Below are positions 30,590 to 39,402 of a stretch of 53,934 nucleotides of DNA, one piece after another; position 1 is the first letter of the stretch; each line of letters opens with the position of its first letter. The DNA is from Actinomadura montaniterrae. GTDB lineage: Bacteria; Actinomycetota; Actinomycetes; Streptosporangiales; Streptosporangiaceae. The DNA lies in the NCBI RefSeq assembly GCF_008923365.1, contig NZ_WBMR01000045.1:1-53934 (forward strand). The letters run 5' to 3'. The notes under the pieces were generated by a model. The model was not told where the DNA came from. It did no database searches and was given only the letters and a program-made list of their open reading frames with translations. The translations under genes and the position numbers were made by a program.

Positions 30590-31618
30590 TCACCGGCGCA
30601 GCAGCCTGGCGGCACCCACCGCCGCCCCAGTGGCGGCCGCTCCCGCGGTCGCCGCGCCGACCAGGTACTTGTGCTTCGCCGCCCACAGCTGCGGGCTGTG
30701 CGGGTGGGCCTCCTCGTCGAACCGGCCGTGCGCGCCGTAGTCGCGGCCGCCGGCGTCGTCGGCGGGCTCCCACAGGTTCGCGGGCTGGTCCGGCGGGCGC
30801 TTCTGCCCGGTCTGCTGCGACGAGAACGCGGTCCGCGCCAGGTAGCGGTCGAGGAGCCCCGCGGCGAACTTGTTCGCGATGAGCGTGCCGACCGTGCTCC
30901 CGCCGACCCAGTACTCGCGGCGCCGCGGATGCTCCGCCGCGTACAGCAGCGCGTCGGCCGCGATCTCCGGCTGGTAGATGGGCGGGACCGGCTGCGCGCG
31001 GCGCGGCAGCCGCGACAGCACCCAGCTGAACTGCGGGGTGTTGACGCCCGGCATCTCCACCATCGTCACCTTGACGCCGGGGCACGCGTGCAGCAGCTCG
31101 GCCCGCAGCGAGTCGTGCAGGCCCTGGACGGCGTGCTTGGCGCCGCAGTACCCGCTCTGCAGCGGGATCCCCCGGTAGGCCAGCGCCGACCCGCACTGGA
31201 CGATCACGCCGCGCCCGCGCGGCATCATCCGCTTCAGCGCCGCCCGGGTGCCGTTGACATAGCCGAGGTAGGTGACCTCGGTGATGCGCTTGAACTCGTC
31301 CGGCTCGATCTCCCAGAACGGCGCGAACACCGACGAGAACGCGACGTTCACCCACACGTCGATGGAGCCGAACCCGTCCTCGACGCGCTGCGCGGCCTCC
31401 TCGACCCCGGCGTGGTCCGCGACGTCCACGCTGATCGGCAGCGCGCGCCCGCCCGCCTTCTCGACGTCCGCGGCGGCGCCGTCCAGGCCCTCCTCGCCGC
31501 GCGCCAGCAGCGCGACCCGGGCGCCGCGCCCGCCGAACACGCGCGCGGTGGCGCGGCCGATGCCGCCGCTGGCACCGGTGATCACCACGACGCTGTCCCT
31601 GTCGATCCCGTACTTCAT
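30590..31618 (-). CDS. SDR-family oxidoreductase with C-terminal hydrophobic tail
   Basis: The 342-residue protein has a classical SDR core: TGASGGIGRATARVFGGRG for NAD(P), the catalytic Ser in QCGSALAYRG and YCGAKHA (YxxxK). It is longer than usual; after the core there is a proline-rich linker and a C-terminal Ala/Gly-rich hydrophobic stretch ending in basic residues, which could touch a membrane. ATG 31618 is preceded by GGAGG. Substrate unknown. The 144-bp gap upstream holds two copies of CCGGATCCGT (31632 and 31703) and a GC-rich hairpin at 31680-31698. Confidence 0.85.
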   Translation of the reverse strand: MKYGIDRDSVVVITGASGGIGRATARVFGGRGARVALLARGEEGLDGAAADVEKAGGRALPISVDVADHAGVEEAAQRVEDGFGSIDVWVNVAFSSVFAPFWEIEPDEFKRITEVTYLGYVNGTRAALKRMMPRGRGVIVQCGSALAYRGIPLQSGYCGAKHAVQGLHDSLRAELLHACPGVKVTMVEMPGVNTPQFSWVLSRLPRRAQPVPPIYQPEIAADALLYAAEHPRRREYWVGGSTVGTLIANKFAAGLLDRYLARTAFSSQQTGQKRPPDQPANLWEPADDAGGRDYGAHGRFDEEAHPHSPQLWAAKHKYLVGAATAGAAATGAAVGAARLLRR

Positions 31619-31762
31619 CGCGGCCCTCCAACCGGATCCGTCGGCACACGGCAGCACTGCCCGCACAGACGCGTCCGTAACGCGGCGCGGCGCCGCGTCC
31701 GCCCGGATCCGTGGTGCTTCGGGCGCGTTCGCCCGCCGGGGAGCGGTCACCCGGGGCGGCGG

Positions 31763-32968
31763 CTACCCGGGGCTGAGGGGGAGCCGCACGACCATGCAGG
31801 TGCCGGACGTCCGGTCGGCGATGTGCAGGGTGCCGTCGTGGGCGCCGGCGATCTGCCGGGCGATCGCGAGCCCGAGGCCGGTGCCCTCCGGCTCGCGGCT
31901 TCGCGCGTCGGGACGGCGGTAGAACCGGCGGAAGACGGCCTCCCGCTCGCCCGGCGGGATGCCCGGCCCGTCGTCGAGGACCTCCAGGACGGCGTGCCCG
32001 TCGGTGCAGCTGAGCCGCACCTCCACCCGGCTGCCCGCGTGCCGCTCGGCGTTGGACACGAGGTTGTCCAGCAGCCGCGCCAGCCGGATCGCCGAGCCCC
32101 GCACCAGCAGCCCGCGCTCCAGCCGGGTCGCGACCGCCACGTCGGGCTCGCGGCCGGCCAGCTCGTCCTCCACGAGCCGCGCCAGGTCCACGGTCTCGGT
32201 CTGGACGGGCGCGCCGGCCTCCAGCCGGGCCAGCTCCAGCAGGTCCGTGACGATCTCGCCGAGCCGGTCGGCGTCGTGCAGCGCCGCGTGCAGGACTTCC
32301 TGGGAGTCGGCCTCGGGATCGGTCAGGGCGAGCTGCAGGCGGGTCTGCAGGCCGGTGAGGGGCCCGCGCAGGTCGTGTGAGGTGTCGGCGACGGCCTGCT
32401 GCTGCCGCCGCAGCGCGTCGCGCATCGCGGCGTTCGCCCGCCGCTCGTCCTCCTGCGCCTGGTGGAGCCGCTGGTTGACGTCCTGCAGTTCGCGCGCGCG
32501 GGCGAACAGCTCGGCCTCGACCGCCTCCACCCGGGCCGCGGCCGGCTCCCCGGAAGGGTGGCCCTGATGCAGCTGCTTGATGTACGCGGTCACCTCCTCC
32601 GCCCGGTGGATGAGGGCGATGACCCTGCCCGCGGAGTCGAAGAGCGGAGCGTTGCGGACGCTCCAGTACCGCTCCTCGTAGTCCCCGGGCCGGTCGGCCC
32701 TCTCCACGTCGTAACGCAGCAGCGGCATGACCTCGGTCTCGCCCTCCGCCGCCACCCGCTCCAGCGACGCCCGGACGTCGGAGATGCCGTGCCCGCCGGG
32801 GCCGCCGGGGAACATCTCGTAGAAGTGGCGGCCGAGGAGCCGCTCCCGCGGCTGCCCCGCGAGGCGCTCGTAGGCGCGGTTGACCGTCACGTACCGCAGG
32901 TCGTTCGTCAGCACCGCGCAACCGACGGGCATCGCGTCGAAGACCGCAGACAGGTCGATCTCGGCCAC
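31763..32968 (-). CDS. PAS-domain sensor histidine kinase (orphan)
   Basis: The 401-residue cytoplasmic protein has an N-terminal PAS domain (about residues 5-130), a coiled-coil-like linker rich in Arg/Gln/Glu, a HisKA domain with the phospho-acceptor in DTSHDLRGPLT, and HATPase_c with DNLVSNAERHA, LDDGPGIPP and GTGLGLAIAR. No response regulator gene is adjacent. GTG 32968 has GGAGG too close for use, but a -10-like TAGATA (32980-32975) ends 6 nt upstream, so leaderless translation is likely. The PAS ligand is unknown. Confidence 0.9.
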   Translation of the reverse strand: MAEIDLSAVFDAMPVGCAVLTNDLRYVTVNRAYERLAGQPRERLLGRHFYEMFPGGPGGHGISDVRASLERVAAEGETEVMPLLRYDVERADRPGDYEERYWSVRNAPLFDSAGRVIALIHRAEEVTAYIKQLHQGHPSGEPAAARVEAVEAELFARARELQDVNQRLHQAQEDERRANAAMRDALRRQQQAVADTSHDLRGPLTGLQTRLQLALTDPEADSQEVLHAALHDADRLGEIVTDLLELARLEAGAPVQTETVDLARLVEDELAGREPDVAVATRLERGLLVRGSAIRLARLLDNLVSNAERHAGSRVEVRLSCTDGHAVLEVLDDGPGIPPGEREAVFRRFYRRPDARSREPEGTGLGLAIARQIAGAHDGTLHIADRTSGTCMVVRLPLSPG

Positions 32969-32992
32969 CCTCCATATCTATCCGGTCAGGGC

Positions 32993-33023
32993 AAAAGGCC
33001 GGGAAGCCCCGGGCATCCCGGCC
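32993..33023 (-). terminator. Rho-independent terminator of the PAP2-DGAT gene
   Basis: GGCCGGGA (32997-33004) pairs with TCCCGGCC (33016-33023) over an 11-nt loop; on the minus strand the stem is followed by TTTT (32996-32993). It lies 14 bp past the stop codon. Confidence 0.75.
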
Positions 33024-33037
33024 GCAAAACCCCGGCC

Positions 33038-35086
33038 TCAGCCGGGCACGGACGGCCCGCGGCCGCGCCGCGCCGCCCGCGCGGCGGCCGTCCCCGGCGG
33101 CTCCGGCGCCTCCGCGGCGCCGAGCTCCTCGATCACGTCGCGCATGGCGCCGCACAGCGCGTCCATGTCGGCCACCAGCGTCGCCTCCGCGCTGATCCCC
33201 ATGTTCAGCATCCCGGTCCAGCCGAGGGCGCCGACCGCGAGCGGCGCGCCCGGCCCGGTCGGGACGATCGGGTGCGCCACGATCAGCGGGGCGCCGGCGA
33301 GCCGCGTCGGGGTGTTCGAGCCGGGGAGGTTCGTGGCGATCGCCTGGAACGTCCGGCCGCCGTACACGGCCCGCGCGAACGCGTCGTGCAGCACCGGCGG
33401 CAGCGCCCGCGACGCCCGCTGCATCACGAACGCCGAGGCCAGCGCCCGGGTGCCGGACCGCAGCCGGCGCGTCGCCGCGGCCAGCGCGCGCAGCCGCTCG
33501 ATCTCCGGCATCGGCCCGTACGGCAGGTCCACCATGACCGCCGACGTGTGGTTGCCCTCGGGCGGCACCACCGGCCCGCCCGTCATCAGCGGCACCGCGA
33601 CCCGGAGAGTGGACCCGGCCTCCGGCCCGCCCGCGGGCGGGCCGACCCGCCGCAGCCCCCCGGCCAGCGCGCACAGCACCACGTCCGTCACCCGCACCCG
33701 GTGCCTGCGGGCGAGGTCGCGGACCACCGGCATCGGCAGCCGGAACGTGCCGAACGCCCGCTCCGCGGTGCCGCTCGACGGCAGCCGCGTCCTCTGCCGC
33801 GACTCCGTCGCGAGCTGCGCGATCCCGGCGACCGTGCCGAGCGCGCGGCGCGTCGCCGACGGCCCGGCGCCCGCGGCGGGCAGCGCGTCCGGGGGCGTCA
33901 GCATCCGCAGCACGTGCGTGATCACGCCCATGCCGTCCGCGACGACATGGTGCATCAGGAAGATCACCGCCGACCGGTCGGGGGCGTACCCCCGCACGAG
34001 GATCATCCGCCACATCGGCCGGTCGCGCGGCAGCGGCTCGCTCTGCAGCGCGCCGACGAGCGCGTTGAGCCCGGCGTCGCCGCCCTCCGCCAGGACCGCC
34101 TCGTGCACGTGCCAGCCCCAGTCGATCACCGGGTGCTCGACCCAGCGCCGCCGCCGCAGCCGCGACGCGGGGGTCATCCGCTGGCCCAGCCGGGGCAGCT
34201 CGTCCAGCTTCCCGCGCAGCGTCGCGATCATGTCCGCGCGGCTCGGGGACCCGTCCGGCGCGTCGAGGAAGATCAGCCCGCCGACGTGCTGCGGCGTCCG
34301 GTCCGACTCGACGGCCAGGAAGAACGCGTCCTCGGGCGGGACGATCGGGGCGCGCGGGCGGCCGGGGTCCCGGTCGGTCACGAGGTAGGCGAACACGACC
34401 ACGGCGAGCGCGCCCCCCGCGTCCAGCAGGTAGTGGTTCGCGGTCGCCATGATGACGTAGAGCGTCACGAAGACGTGCAGCAGGCTCGCCGCCTGCAGCC
34501 ACCGCCGAACCGACAGGCGGGCCAGCTCGACGCTCACCCACAGCGCCCACGCGACGTGCAGCGACGGCATGGCCGCGAGCCGGTCGGCGTGGTCGACGAC
34601 CGGGCTGCCCCACGACCCCCACGTGCCGTGCTTCATGACGGTGTCCACGAACCCGAGGTCGGGCACCAGGCGCGGCGGCGCCACCGGCCATAACGCGAAG
34701 CAGACCGCGCCGATCACGTTGATCAGAGCGAAGGAGTTGCGGGCGACCCGGTAGCGCTCGGGGCGCCTGCGGTACAGCCAGGCCAGCAGGAGCAGCGTGC
34801 TGGCGAGGTAGACGGTGGCGTACTCGTAGTTCGCGGCGACGGCGACGGACCGGTGCGCGGCGAGCCAGTCGTTGAGCGGTTTCTCGGCGGCGATGTGCAG
34901 CGTCCGCTCGAGGTCGTAGATCCGCCGGCCGTGGTCGGCGGCGGCCGCGTGCCGGTCGCCGACGGGGACGGCGGCGGCGACGGCGTAGAGGGCGAAGAGC
35001 GACAGCCCGAACGCGAGTTCGCGCGCGAGCGGGGGCCGGCGGCCCGGCGCGGAGGGGAGCGCGGAGGGGTCGGTTTCTGGGGTCAC
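33038..35086 (-). CDS. Fused PAP2-superfamily phosphatase and WS/DGAT acyltransferase
   Basis: One 682-residue frame joins two enzymes. Residues 1 to about 245 are a multi-helix membrane domain of the PAP2_3 / inositolphosphotransferase type, with PPRLVPDLGFVD, AAMPSLHVAWALW and NHYLLDAGG as phosphatase motifs. Residues from about 255 onward are a wax-ester-synthase/diacylglycerol acyltransferase with the catalytic HHVVADG near residue 380 and the C-terminal ATNLPG and LNMGISAEATLVAD segments. A logical reaction series is removal of phosphate from phosphatidate, then acylation of the diacylglycerol to triacylglycerol. Start uncertain: GTG 35086 or TTG 35089. Divergent from the hopanoid operon. 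Confidence 0.88.
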   Translation of the reverse strand: MTPETDPSALPSAPGRRPPLARELAFGLSLFALYAVAAAVPVGDRHAAAADHGRRIYDLERTLHIAAEKPLNDWLAAHRSVAVAANYEYATVYLASTLLLLAWLYRRRPERYRVARNSFALINVIGAVCFALWPVAPPRLVPDLGFVDTVMKHGTWGSWGSPVVDHADRLAAMPSLHVAWALWVSVELARLSVRRWLQAASLLHVFVTLYVIMATANHYLLDAGGALAVVVFAYLVTDRDPGRPRAPIVPPEDAFFLAVESDRTPQHVGGLIFLDAPDGSPSRADMIATLRGKLDELPRLGQRMTPASRLRRRRWVEHPVIDWGWHVHEAVLAEGGDAGLNALVGALQSEPLPRDRPMWRMILVRGYAPDRSAVIFLMHHVVADGMGVITHVLRMLTPPDALPAAGAGPSATRRALGTVAGIAQLATESRQRTRLPSSGTAERAFGTFRLPMPVVRDLARRHRVRVTDVVLCALAGGLRRVGPPAGGPEAGSTLRVAVPLMTGGPVVPPEGNHTSAVMVDLPYGPMPEIERLRALAAATRRLRSGTRALASAFVMQRASRALPPVLHDAFARAVYGGRTFQAIATNLPGSNTPTRLAGAPLIVAHPIVPTGPGAPLAVGALGWTGMLNMGISAEATLVADMDALCGAMRDVIEELGAAEAPEPPGTAAARAARRGRGPSVPG

Positions 35087-35227
35087 CAACCACTAGTAAC
35101 CCAAAAACTTGGCCTATACACATATATATGATCGGTTTCGCGTTTACCCAGCGATCAACGGGGTTATGGGGACCACTGCGACCGGCAGAGCGCCGCCCCG
35201 CCCCGCGCGCCGCCCCCGAAGGAAACG
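35087..35227. promoter_or_regulatory. Divergent promoter region of the PAP2-DGAT gene and the hopanoid operon
   Basis: This 141-bp gap contains the most AT-rich patch of the surroundings (35095-35150, including TATACACATATATATGAT). ACTAGT flanked by AACC on both sides lies near the minus-strand start, and CCAAAAACTTGG (35101-35112) has CCAA/TTGG arms. No -35/-10 pair with correct spacing could be fixed with confidence. Confidence 0.45.
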
Positions 35228-36085
35228 ATGTCCATCAGCGAGCGCTTATGGAACGAGACCTACGAACGCCAGATCAGGAACCGCCTGCAGGCCCGGGAGA
35301 ACTTCCCGGTGGCCGCCCGGTTCCTTCCCGCCCGGCACCGGGCGAACCTGCTCGACGTCTACGGCTACGCCCGGCTCGTGGACGACATCGGCGACGAGGC
35401 GCCGCCGGATGAGCGCCCCGCCCTGCTCGACCTCGTGGACCGCGACCTCGACCGGATCTACGCGGGCGCCGTCCCGGAGATCCCCGTCATGCGCGCGCTG
35501 GCCCGCACCGTACACGAACGCCGGATCCCCGAGGAGCCCTTCCGCCGCCTAGTCCGGGCGAACCGCCGGGACCAGGTCGTCACCCGCTACGGGACGTTCG
35601 ACGAGCTGCTGGACTACTGCACGCTGTCGGCCGACCCCGTCGGGCACATCGTGCTGCACGTGTTCGGCGCCGCCACCCCGGCGCGGCTCCGGCTCTCCGA
35701 CCGGATCTGCTCCGCGCTGCAGGTCATCGAGCACTGCCAGGACGTCGGCGAGGACCACCGCAACGGCCGGGTCTACCTGCCGGCGGACGACCTGCGCCGG
35801 TTCGGCTGCACCGAGGACGACTTCCGGGCCGCGGCGACCCCGACGCGGCTGCGCGGTGTCATCGCCCTCCAGGCGGGAAGGGCAGGACGACTGCTCGCCG
35901 AAGGGGCGCCTCTCGTCCGGAGCCTGCCGGGCTTCGCGCGCGTCGCCGTCGCCGGCTACGCGGCGGGCGGGTTCGCCGCCCTCGCCGCGCTGGACCGCCG
36001 CGCCTACGACGTCCTGTCCGGCCCGTCACGCCCGGGGAAGACGCGGCTGCTCGCCGAGTGGTCGCGGATGTTGGGAAGGAGATGA
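35228..36085 (+). CDS. hpnC: Squalene synthase HpnC (hydroxysqualene synthase step)
   Basis: The 285-residue trans-prenyltransferase-fold protein has the first Asp-rich motif in LVDDIGDE and a variant second motif EHCQDVGEDHRNGRVYLP. In three-enzyme squalene synthesis HpnC and HpnD act on farnesyl diphosphate via presqualene diphosphate and HpnC releases hydroxysqualene. ATG 35228 follows GAAGGAAACG. It is first gene of the hopanoid operon; hpnD begins 1 nt after its stop. Confidence 0.92.
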   Translation: MSISERLWNETYERQIRNRLQARENFPVAARFLPARHRANLLDVYGYARLVDDIGDEAPPDERPALLDLVDRDLDRIYAGAVPEIPVMRALARTVHERRIPEEPFRRLVRANRRDQVVTRYGTFDELLDYCTLSADPVGHIVLHVFGAATPARLRLSDRICSALQVIEHCQDVGEDHRNGRVYLPADDLRRFGCTEDDFRAAATPTRLRGVIALQAGRAGRLLAEGAPLVRSLPGFARVAVAGYAAGGFAALAALDRRAYDVLSGPSRPGKTRLLAEWSRMLGRR

Positions 36086-36086
36086 G

Positions 36087-36947
36087 ATGGACGCAGCCGG
36101 GGCTTACCGGCACTGCGAAAAGGTCGTCCGGTCGCAGGCACGCAACTTCTCGTACGGGATCCGCCTCCTGCCCCCGCCGAAGCGCCGGGCGCTGAGCGCC
36201 GTCTACGCCTTCGCGCGGCGGATCGACGACATCGGCGACGACGTCGACGCGCCTCCTGATGCGCGGCTGGCCGCGCTGGCCGCCGAGCGCGGCCGGCTCG
36301 CCGACCCCGGCGCCCACCCGGACGACCCGGTGATGGTCGCCCTGGCGGACGCGGCGCGGCGGATGCCGATCCCGCTGGACGCGTTCGGCGAGCTGATCGA
36401 CGGCTGCGAGGCCGACGTGCGCGGCGCGGCCTACGACACCTTCGACGACCTGCTCTGGTACTGCCGGTGCGTCGCCGGGTCGGTCGGCCGGCTGTCGCTC
36501 GGCGTGTTCGGCGCCGCCGACCTGCGGGTCGCGCGGACGCGCGCCGACGCGCTCGGCGTCGCGCTGCAGCTGACGAACATCCTGCGCGACGTCCGCGAGG
36601 ACCGGCTCGGCGGCCGCGTCTACCTGCCGGCCAAGGACCTCGCGAGGTTCGGCTGCACCCTCGACCAGGACGCGTCCGGCCGGTTCACCGACCCGCCGGA
36701 GCAGCTCGCGGCCCTGGTCCGCTTCCAGGCGGCGCGGGCGGGGGAGTGGTACGGGACGGGGTTGCGGCTGCTGCCGATGCTCGACCGGCGCAGCGCCGCG
36801 TGCACGGGGACGATGGCCGGCATCTACCGGCGCCTGCTGCGGCGCATCACCGCCGACCCGGCGGGCGCGCTGGAACGCCGCATGTCGCTGCCCGGGTGGG
36901 AGAAGGCGGCCGTCGCCGCGACGGCGCTCACCGGGATCCGGCGGTGA
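36087..36947 (+). CDS. hpnD: Presqualene diphosphate synthase HpnD
   Basis: The 286-residue protein has both canonical Asp-rich motifs, RRIDDIGDD and QLTNILRDVREDRLGGRVYLP, and the N-terminal ARNFSYGIRLLP segment typical of squalene/phytoene synthases. It condenses two farnesyl diphosphates to presqualene diphosphate. ATG 36087 lies just after the hpnC stop within TGAGATGG, with AAGGAGATGAG as SD. Its stop overlaps hpnE as GTGA. Confidence 0.93.
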   Translation: MDAAGAYRHCEKVVRSQARNFSYGIRLLPPPKRRALSAVYAFARRIDDIGDDVDAPPDARLAALAAERGRLADPGAHPDDPVMVALADAARRMPIPLDAFGELIDGCEADVRGAAYDTFDDLLWYCRCVAGSVGRLSLGVFGAADLRVARTRADALGVALQLTNILRDVREDRLGGRVYLPAKDLARFGCTLDQDASGRFTDPPEQLAALVRFQAARAGEWYGTGLRLLPMLDRRSAACTGTMAGIYRRLLRRITADPAGALERRMSLPGWEKAAVAATALTGIRR

Positions 36948-38275
36948 GCCCCCGGGGGAACGTCGCCGTGGTCGGCGGCGGGCTCGCCGGGATCAGCGCC
37001 GCGCTCGCGCTCCTGGAGGCGGGCGTGCGGACCACCCTGTACGAGGCGCGTCCCCGGCTCGGGGGCGCGACCCATTCGTTCGACCGGGACGGCCTGACCG
37101 TCGACAACGGCCAGCACGTCTTCCTGAAGTGCTGCACCGCCTACCGGGGGCTGCTCGACCGGCTGGACGCGCGGGACCTCGTCCGCGTCCAGGACCGCCT
37201 CGACATCCGCGTCCTCACCCCGGACGGCCCGGCCGGGAGGCTGCGCCGGGCGAACGCGCCGGGCCCGCTGCACCTGCTGCCCGCGCTCGCGGGATACCGG
37301 CTGCTGTCGCCGGGCGACCGGCTGCGGGCCGTCCGCGCGTCGCTCGCACTGCAGGGCCTCGACCCTCAGGACCCGGACCTGGACGCGCAGGCGATGGGCG
37401 GCTGGCTCGCCGCCCACGGCCAGCGCGAGCGGGCCCGCACCGCACTGTGGGAGCTGTTCCTGATCTCGGCGCTGAACATCGGCGTCGACGACGCCGCGAT
37501 GGGCCCCGCGACGATGGTGTGCAAGCAGGGCCTGCTCGGGCGTTCCGACGCCGCCGACATCGGCGTCCCGACCGTCCCGCTCGGCGAGCTGCACGGCACG
37601 CTCGCGGCGAAGCGGATCGAGCGGCTCGGCGGCCGGATCCACCTGAAGGCGAAGGTGTCGGCGGTCGACGCCGGGCCGAAGCTCGTGGTGGACGGCGAAC
37701 CGGTCGCCGCGGACGCCGTCGTCGTCGCGGTGCCGCACCGCGCGGCGGCCCCGCTCGTCCCGGCGCAGGCGTGCCCGGACCGGGACCGCTGGCCCGGTCT
37801 CGGCTCCAGCCCGATCATCAACGTGCACGTCGTCTACGACCGGCCGGTCATGGACGTGCCCTTCGCCGCCGCGGTCGGCTCGCCCGTGCAGTGGGCGTTC
37901 GACCGCACGGAGATCAGCGGCCTCGCCCGCGGCCAGTACCTCGCGGTGTCGGTGTCGGCCGCCGACGGCTGGATCGACACGCCCGCCGCCGACGTCCGCG
38001 CCGCGTTCCGGCCCGAACTGGAACGGCTGTTCCCGGCCGCCCGGCGGGCCCGCGTCACCGATTTCTTCGTCACCCGCGAACGTCACGCGACGTTCCGCCA
38101 GAGCCCCGGCAGCGGCGCGCTGCGTCCCGCGTCCGCGACCCGCCTGCCCGGGCTGTTCCTCGCCGGCGCGTGGACGGACACGGGCTGGCCCGACACCATG
38201 GAGGGGGCAGTGCGCAGTGGACTGACCGCCGCCCGGCTGGTCCGGCGGCACCTGGACGGGGTGAGCGGCCGATGA
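36944..38275 (+). CDS. hpnE: Hydroxysqualene dehydroxylase HpnE (FAD-dependent)
   Basis: The 443-residue amine-oxidase-fold flavoprotein starts with the FAD-binding VAVVGGGLAGISAALALLEAG and the following LYEARPRLGGATHSF, and ends with the second FAD contact LPGLFLAGAWTDTGWPDTMEGAVRSG. It reduces hydroxysqualene to squalene. GTG 36944 overlaps the hpnD stop and its own stop overlaps the next gene as ATGA. Confidence 0.93.
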   Translation: MSPRGNVAVVGGGLAGISAALALLEAGVRTTLYEARPRLGGATHSFDRDGLTVDNGQHVFLKCCTAYRGLLDRLDARDLVRVQDRLDIRVLTPDGPAGRLRRANAPGPLHLLPALAGYRLLSPGDRLRAVRASLALQGLDPQDPDLDAQAMGGWLAAHGQRERARTALWELFLISALNIGVDDAAMGPATMVCKQGLLGRSDAADIGVPTVPLGELHGTLAAKRIERLGGRIHLKAKVSAVDAGPKLVVDGEPVAADAVVVAVPHRAAAPLVPAQACPDRDRWPGLGSSPIINVHVVYDRPVMDVPFAAAVGSPVQWAFDRTEISGLARGQYLAVSVSAADGWIDTPAADVRAAFRPELERLFPAARRARVTDFFVTRERHATFRQSPGSGALRPASATRLPGLFLAGAWTDTGWPDTMEGAVRSGLTAARLVRRHLDGVSGR

Positions 38276-39282
38276 CCGCCGTCCCCGGCTCGATCACCGA
38301 CGGGCGCGCGCTCGTCGACGAGGCGATGCGCGCCTGCGTGGACCGCCTCGACCCGGCCAACCGCCGCGTCATCGCCTACCACCTCGGCTGGACCGACGCC
38401 GACGGCCGTCCCGCCGACGCGGGCGGCAAGGCGCTGCGCCCCGCGCTGGCGATGCTGTCGGGGCGGGCCGCCGGCGCGCCGCCCGAGAACGCGCTGCCCG
38501 GCGCGGTCGCGGTGGAGTTCGTGCACGCGTTCTCGCTGCTGCACGACGACATCATGGACGGCGACCGGACCCGCCGGCACCGCCCGGCCGCGTGGACGGT
38601 GTTCGGTGCGGCGGCCGCGATCCTCGCCGGCGACGCGCTGCTCGCGCTGTCGGAGGAGCTGCTGCTGGAGCAGCACACCCGCGGCGCGCACTGGGCCGCG
38701 GAGGCGCTGACCGCCGCGACCCAGCGGCTCATCTCCGGCCAGGCCCTCGACATGGGGTTCGAGACCCGCGCCGACGTCACGCTCGACGAGTGCCTGACGA
38801 TGGCGTCCGACAAGACGGGCGCGCTGCTGGCCTGCGCCAGCTCCATCGGCGCGATGCTCGGCGAGGCGCCCGCGGAGCTGGTCACCGCCCTCACCGGGTA
38901 CGGGACGGAGATGGGCCTGGCGTTCCAGCTCGTCGACGACCTGCTCGGCATCTGGGGGAGCCCGGAGACGACCGGCAAGCCGGTGCTGTCGGACCTGCGG
39001 GCCCGCAAGAAGTCTCTGCCGGTGGTGGCCGCGCTGACGGCCGGGACCGCCGAGTCCGCGCGGCTCGCCGAGCTGTACGCCGCGCCCGGAGACCCCGCCG
39101 AGGCCGACCTGCGGGAGATGGCGGAGCTCGTCGAGGCCGCGGGCGGGCGCGCCTGGGCCGAGGCCGAGGCCGACCGCCGCGTCGCGCTGGCCGCCAAGCA
39201 CGTGGGCGACGTGGAGATGGACGACGCGGTCCGCGCGGAGTTCCGCGACATCGCGCTCTTCGTCACCGCCCGGGACCACTGA
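38272..39282 (+). CDS. Polyprenyl (farnesyl-type) diphosphate synthase
   Basis: The 336-residue prenyl elongase has FARM HDDIMDGD with downstream RRHRP, the central TGALLACASSIGAML and the second motif QLVDDLLGIWG, a common actinobacterial variant in place of DDxxD. In this operon it most likely makes farnesyl diphosphate for HpnC/D; chain length is not proven from sequence. ATG 38272 is ATGA-coupled to hpnE. A duplicated copy of its last codons appears downstream. Confidence 0.88.
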   Translation: MTAVPGSITDGRALVDEAMRACVDRLDPANRRVIAYHLGWTDADGRPADAGGKALRPALAMLSGRAAGAPPENALPGAVAVEFVHAFSLLHDDIMDGDRTRRHRPAAWTVFGAAAAILAGDALLALSEELLLEQHTRGAHWAAEALTAATQRLISGQALDMGFETRADVTLDECLTMASDKTGALLACASSIGAMLGEAPAELVTALTGYGTEMGLAFQLVDDLLGIWGSPETTGKPVLSDLRARKKSLPVVAALTAGTAESARLAELYAAPGDPAEADLREMAELVEAAGGRAWAEAEADRRVALAAKHVGDVEMDDAVRAEFRDIALFVTARDH

Positions 39283-39348
39283 ACGACAGGGAGCACCGAA
39301 CGACAGGGAGCACCGAACGACAGGGAGCACCGAGCGCCCGGGACCACT
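39281..39348 (+). repeat. 17-bp tandem repeat (3 perfect copies) plus duplicated gene end
   Basis: GAACGACAGGGAGCACC occurs three times in a row (39281-39297, 39298-39314, 39315-39331), starting inside the synthase stop codon. A further 17 bp (39332-39348) ends in CGCCCGGGACCACT, repeating the final codons of the synthase gene (39268-39281), followed again by a GAGCGACGGG variant. The block occupies the only sizeable gap of the hopanoid operon. Confidence 0.9.
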
Positions 39349-39402
39349 GAGCGACGGGGCCCGTGCCGGGAAGCGGAGACCCGTCAGAAAGCAGGATGCC
39401 GA

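Noticed and set aside
30582..35123. A 1513-codon minus-strand open frame
   Set aside because: It is in another frame than the SDR, PAS kinase and PAP2-DGAT genes on the same strand and has Arg/Ala/Pro-rich composition.
39281..39348. Tandem repeats as a CRISPR array
   Set aside because: The units are directly abutting 17-mers without spacers and no cas genes are present.
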